From contig JASJCL010000056.1 of assembly GCA_030066015.1 (NCBI GenBank), positions 1 through 43,835 of the forward strand: DNA of 43,835 nucleotides, given 5' to 3'. Positions 43,514 to 43,835 of this stretch are shown one piece after another (the stretch's first letter is position 1; every line of letters begins with the position of its first letter). A model generated the notes under the pieces. That model saw only the letters and a list, made by a program, of their open reading frames with translations, was not told the origin of the DNA and made no database searches. Made by a program: the position numbers and the translations under genes. The DNA is from Desulfosarcinaceae bacterium. Its GTDB lineage: Bacteria > Desulfobacterota > Desulfobacteria > Desulfobacterales > Desulfosarcinaceae.

Positions 43514-43627
43514 ATAGGGCCTCGCTCCGCGGGAGAACCTTGCGCGAATTGTCGGATGAGGGGGCACGCGCCGTTCCCAATCTGCGGGTTAGCGCTGGAA
43601 CGCCGGAGTCAAGCCCGGAGGCCACAG

Positions 43628-43655
43628 CTTATCGCACTTTTCAGCGTCAAATCAA
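43628..43655 (-). promoter_or_regulatory. Possible ilvE promoter
   Basis: On the minus strand TTGATT (43650-43655), 16-bp spacer, GATAAG (43628-43633); four of six matches in each. It gives a ~190-nt leader. Confidence 0.35.
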
Positions 43656-43778
43656 GCGGTTTGTCGGTTACCAATGCGGTCCCCGCTGGAGGGGTCGGCG
43701 CCCATTAGCGACGCCATTTGCCCCCTTGCCGCGCGTCAATCCACCGGCCGCGAGCTCGCCGGGGCCGTTCCGAAAGCC

Positions 43779-43808
43779 TTGACTCCAGTGTCCCATGGGC
43801 TATATAAG
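43779..43808 (+). promoter_or_regulatory. Outward promoter at the right edge
   Basis: TTGACT (43779-43784) followed by TATAAG (43803-43808) at an 18-bp spacer, or TATATA (43801-43806) at 16 bp. It points right, implying a plus-strand gene starting just past the window, divergent from ilvE. Confidence 0.5.
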
Positions 43809-43835
43809 TCTCCTCGTCAATTCAGCGGCCGCCCC

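Larger units (their letters stand above)
43434..43835. other. Intergenic region upstream of ilvE, to the window edge (402 bp)
   Basis: GC-rich, with no gene I can support. It holds the ilvE leader (a 12-bp direct repeat and a possible minus-strand promoter) and near the right edge a plus-strand promoter facing out of the window. No leader peptide rich in Leu, Ile or Val codons is apparent, so I see no classical attenuator. Confidence 0.55.

Noticed and set aside
43824-43831. GCGGCCGC (NotI-like) at the right edge, suspected cloning-vector junction
   Set aside because: The same octamer also occurs at 43481-43488 inside genomic sequence, and GC-rich 8-mers are common here; no vector sequence follows.
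1-43835. CRISPR arrays, tRNA, rRNA, insertion sequences, phage genes
   Set aside because: I looked for regularly spaced repeats, cloverleaf-type sequences, transposase motifs and integrases and found none.

Overview
This is a GC-rich, densely coded stretch of a Gram-negative bacterial chromosome. The signs are lipoprotein and Sec signal sequences, type VI secretion-type regulators and consensus sigma70-like promoters. The family mix (ROK-regulated sugar transport, a large PAS hybrid kinase, a Rho paralogue, a bacterial glycogen cluster, a plant-like PRPP synthetase) would fit a deltaproteobacterium (Desulfobacterota or Myxococcota), but no marker gene here settles the taxonomy. I see no rRNA, tRNA, CRISPR array, insertion sequence or prophage.

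Left part (1-7.8 kb, + strand): the 3' end of a secreted BACON-domain protein with two tandem copies of a ~110-residue domain; a WD40-caspase lipoprotein; a shortened Rho-type helicase paired with a TPR protein; and a cation-diffusion facilitator. A compact minus-strand block follows (7.8-17.2 kb). Read in its own direction it encodes a ROK repressor, SbcD, SbcC, a metallo-beta-lactamase-fold hydrolase, a tiny lipoprotein, an EVE protein, an MIF-like tautomerase, a YkgJ-type cysteine-cluster protein and a 100-residue conserved hypothetical. Several of these genes overlap or abut.

Middle (17.2-23.4 kb, + strand): a complete ABC sugar importer (binding protein, two permeases, ATPase) ending in a ROK sugar kinase and a small unknown gene. 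It is divergent from the ROK repressor. The intergenic region holds two related AT-rich boxes, one beside each gene, which look like the repressor's operators. A strong 11-bp hairpin separates the binding-protein gene from the permease genes.

Signalling part (23.4-32 kb): a 999-residue membrane hybrid histidine kinase; a TagF-PP2C fusion of the type VI secretion regulatory type; a ribose-phosphate pyrophosphokinase of the plant class; and a divergent membrane VWA-FHA protein. A perfect TGTGA-N6-TCACA palindrome (CRP/FNR family type) lies in the leader of the VWA-FHA gene. No structural secretion genes are in view.

Right part (32-43.8 kb, minus strand): a glycogen/alpha-glucan cluster with glycogen synthase, alpha-glucan phosphorylase, a stand-alone CBM48 protein under a good promoter, a 1435-residue GH13-GH133 two-activity debranching enzyme and GalU, preceded by a branched-chain aminotransferase. 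Taken together, the importer plus kinase could bring in and phosphorylate a sugar. The synthase, phosphorylase, debranching enzyme and GalU would store and remobilise it as alpha-glucan. GlgB and GlgC are not in this window.
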